Notes under the pieces: generated by a model
Seen by the model: only the letters and a program-made list of their open reading frames with translations
Database searches by the model: none
What the model was told of the DNA's origin: nothing
Assembly: GCA_024275635.1 (NCBI GenBank)
Contig: JAJRYT010000056.1
Span: 1-32,036 of the forward strand
Length of the DNA stretch: 32,036 nt
Reading direction: 5' to 3'
From: Chloroflexota bacterium
Lineage (GTDB): Bacteria > Chloroflexota > Anaerolineae > Promineifilales > Promineifilaceae
Position numbers and translations under genes: made by a program
Shown: positions 30,955 through 32,036 of the stretch, piece by piece
Numbering within the stretch: position 1 is the first letter of the stretch
How the letters are laid out: every line of letters starts with the position of its first letter

Positions 30955-31866
30955 ATGTTCAAACGCTGGCTTTACATCCTGGCAACCAGTTTTACGCTGG
31001 TATTCTTTTCCGAAATCCTCTTTTGGGGAACGCGATCGTTCGCCGATTTTATCGAAACGTGGCTTTTCTACGCATTGGCGACTTACGTCACGCTGGCGGT
31101 GACAGCGCATTTCCACGTCAATACCCTTTGGTCGCTGTTTTTGGCGGGCGCGTTGTATGGCTGGCTGACGGAAGGCGTTCTGGTGCAGACGACGTATGAA
31201 AATCTGCCGTACAGCATCTCGGACACCGGCCTTTCCTGGCACGCCTTGATCACCGTGTGGGTGGGATGGTACGCCGTGCGCCGGGCGCTGCGGGCAAGAC
31301 GGCCGTATCCCGCCATCCTCTTGGGAACAGCCATCGGCCTTTTTTGGGGCTTATGGATGCCATTTTGGGGATTTGCGAACGAGCCTGATGTTCCGCCGTT
31401 CACCCTGGCGCAGATGGCGTTGCTAGCGGGATTGTTCGTACCCGCGCTGGCTCTCAGCTATTGGCTGCAAAATCGGCTGGCGCCGCCCTCCTTCGCGCCG
31501 CATAAAATTGAAATGGGCCTGATCGGCGGCCTGCTTTTGCTCCAGTTTTTGGTGACGGCCGTGCCCGCCTACCCTATTGCCCTCCTGATACTGCCGCTGT
31601 TGTTCCTGCTGGTTTTTCTGGGCCTGCGCCGTCACCGGCAAGGTGCGCCGCCGGCGGCCGATTATCTGACGCAGCTATCAGGGCGGGTACGGCCGTATAA
31701 CTACCTCGGCGTCCTGATCGTCATTCCCGCGTCATTGGCCGCCTTTGCCCTCGACCAGGCCATTGGGCTGACCCCAATCCCCGCCTACATCATCTACGCC
31801 ATCACCGTTCCCGCCGGATTCCTGCTGTTCATCCTCAGCTTCATCAAAACGTGGCGATCCGGCTGA
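30955..31866 (+). CDS. multi-pass membrane protein of unknown function
   Basis: 303 residues with about eight to nine hydrophobic segments and short loops; not recognised. Conserved-looking patches are SLFLAGALYGWLTEGVLVQTTYENLPYSIS (about 62-91) and GLFWGLWMPFWGF (about 129-141). No nucleotide-binding or catalytic motif is visible. It follows the GH99-like gene by 64 bases on the same strand. GAGGAC lies a few bases before the ATG at 30955. A role in transport or envelope assembly is only a guess. Confidence 0.7.
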   Translation: MFKRWLYILATSFTLVFFSEILFWGTRSFADFIETWLFYALATYVTLAVTAHFHVNTLWSLFLAGALYGWLTEGVLVQTTYENLPYSISDTGLSWHALITVWVGWYAVRRALRARRPYPAILLGTAIGLFWGLWMPFWGFANEPDVPPFTLAQMALLAGLFVPALALSYWLQNRLAPPSFAPHKIEMGLIGGLLLLQFLVTAVPAYPIALLILPLLFLLVFLGLRRHRQGAPPAADYLTQLSGRVRPYNYLGVLIVIPASLAAFALDQAIGLTPIPAYIIYAITVPAGFLLFILSFIKTWRSG

Positions 31867-31904
31867 TACGGCGACAGGCCCGGTTCAAGCAAATGCGGTT
31901 CTTT

Positions 31905-32028
31905 AGGATTTCGCGGGGTCGAGGAAAAAACCTGACACGAATGACACGAATAATAAGAAAATTCGTGAAAATTCGTGCCATTCGTGTCAAAAAATTAACC
32001 ATCCGGTGAACTAACCACGCGAAATCCC
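31905..32028. repeat. nested inverted repeat with CACGAAT units
   Basis: TGACACGAATGACACGAAT at 31933-31951 pairs with 31971-31989 with one mismatch, and ATTCGTG units lie between them. An outer pair (GGATTTCGCGGGG near 31907 and CCACGCGAAATCC near 32015) encloses it. Similar CACGAATT units occur at 27018-27050, so this is a repeat family. It follows the last gene, and the window ends just after it. Confidence 0.7.
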
Positions 32029-32036
32029 AGAGACCC

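Larger units (their letters stand above)
44..31696. repeat. dispersed iterated palindrome ACGGCCGT (about 46 copies)
   Basis: By eye count the octamer occurs about 46 times, most inside genes on either strand and in several reading frames, often extended to AACGGCCGTT. Examples are near 840, 2153, 3025, 6750, 7537, 8921, 10395, 12900, 15372, 19088, 20944, 21776, 23537, 26783, 29627 and 31689. Less than one copy is expected by chance in 32 kb. The longest gap is about 27365-29627. It is like the HIP1 palindrome of cyanobacteria in pattern but not in sequence. Confidence 0.85.

Overview
The window reads as a chromosomal segment of an uncultured-type Chloroflexota bacterium, probably Anaerolineae-like. 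This is inferred from gene content, not from a marker-gene tree. The supporting signs are a CcmABCD haem-export cluster with CcdA and TlpA, an ECF sigma factor beside a FecR/DUF5666 repeat protein, a GT39-type membrane protein with appended beta domains, and intergenic spaces packed with unrelated inverted and tandem repeats. Base composition is about 50-55% GC by eye. The palindrome ACGGCCGT recurs about 46 times, roughly once per 700 bases, much like the highly iterated palindromes of cyanobacteria.

Layout from the left. Positions 1-1254 carry the 5' part of a KAS II gene (fabF) and plsX, both minus strand: fatty-acid and phospholipid precursor synthesis. At 1462-2198 is a VapBC-type toxin-antitoxin pair with an operator-like palindrome. 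At 2225-5069 are a bifunctional NAD(P)H-hydrate repair enzyme and an extended SDR epimerase/dehydratase. A tRNA-Arg(UCU) lies at 5177-5249. At 5288-8005 are a nucleoside deoxyribosyltransferase-like protein and two adjacent genes of unknown function. A second KAS II is at 8211-9461 (plus).

The block 9517-14776 (minus) is a cytochrome c maturation operon in the order ccmA-ccmB-ccmC-ccmD-ccdA-tlpA-DUF2085. CcmABCD would export or handle haem, CcdA and TlpA would supply reductant to apocytochrome cysteines, and the DUF2085 membrane protein is tightly coupled at the end. Divergent from it is a membrane-anchored protein of unknown function with a clear promoter and terminator. MurJ (minus) and a large GT39-like protein (plus) flank a 341-base space holding two strong hairpins, one a terminator upstream of murJ. 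A DinB-like protein, the FecR/DUF5666 protein with a metal-binding-type Asp/His tail, its ECF sigma factor, a phosphotransferase, a MOSC protein and an EamA transporter follow.

The right part (26.9-29.1 kb) looks like accessory DNA. It has a small membrane protein with a repeat-like tail, an AT-richer lipoprotein gene with a degenerate M23-like fold, and an attC-like site just upstream of that gene, oriented so that the gene is placed like an integron cassette. It also holds the second copy of a roughly 115-131 bp MITE-like repeat whose first copy is in the ccm operon, and it is the longest stretch without ACGGCCGT. A GH99-like lipoprotein and a multi-pass membrane protein of unknown function close the window.

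The most unusual signals are the iterated palindrome, the attC-like site, the MITE pair, the way intergenic repeats have become part of protein termini or linkers, and the sigma/FecR module with its repeated extracellular domains.
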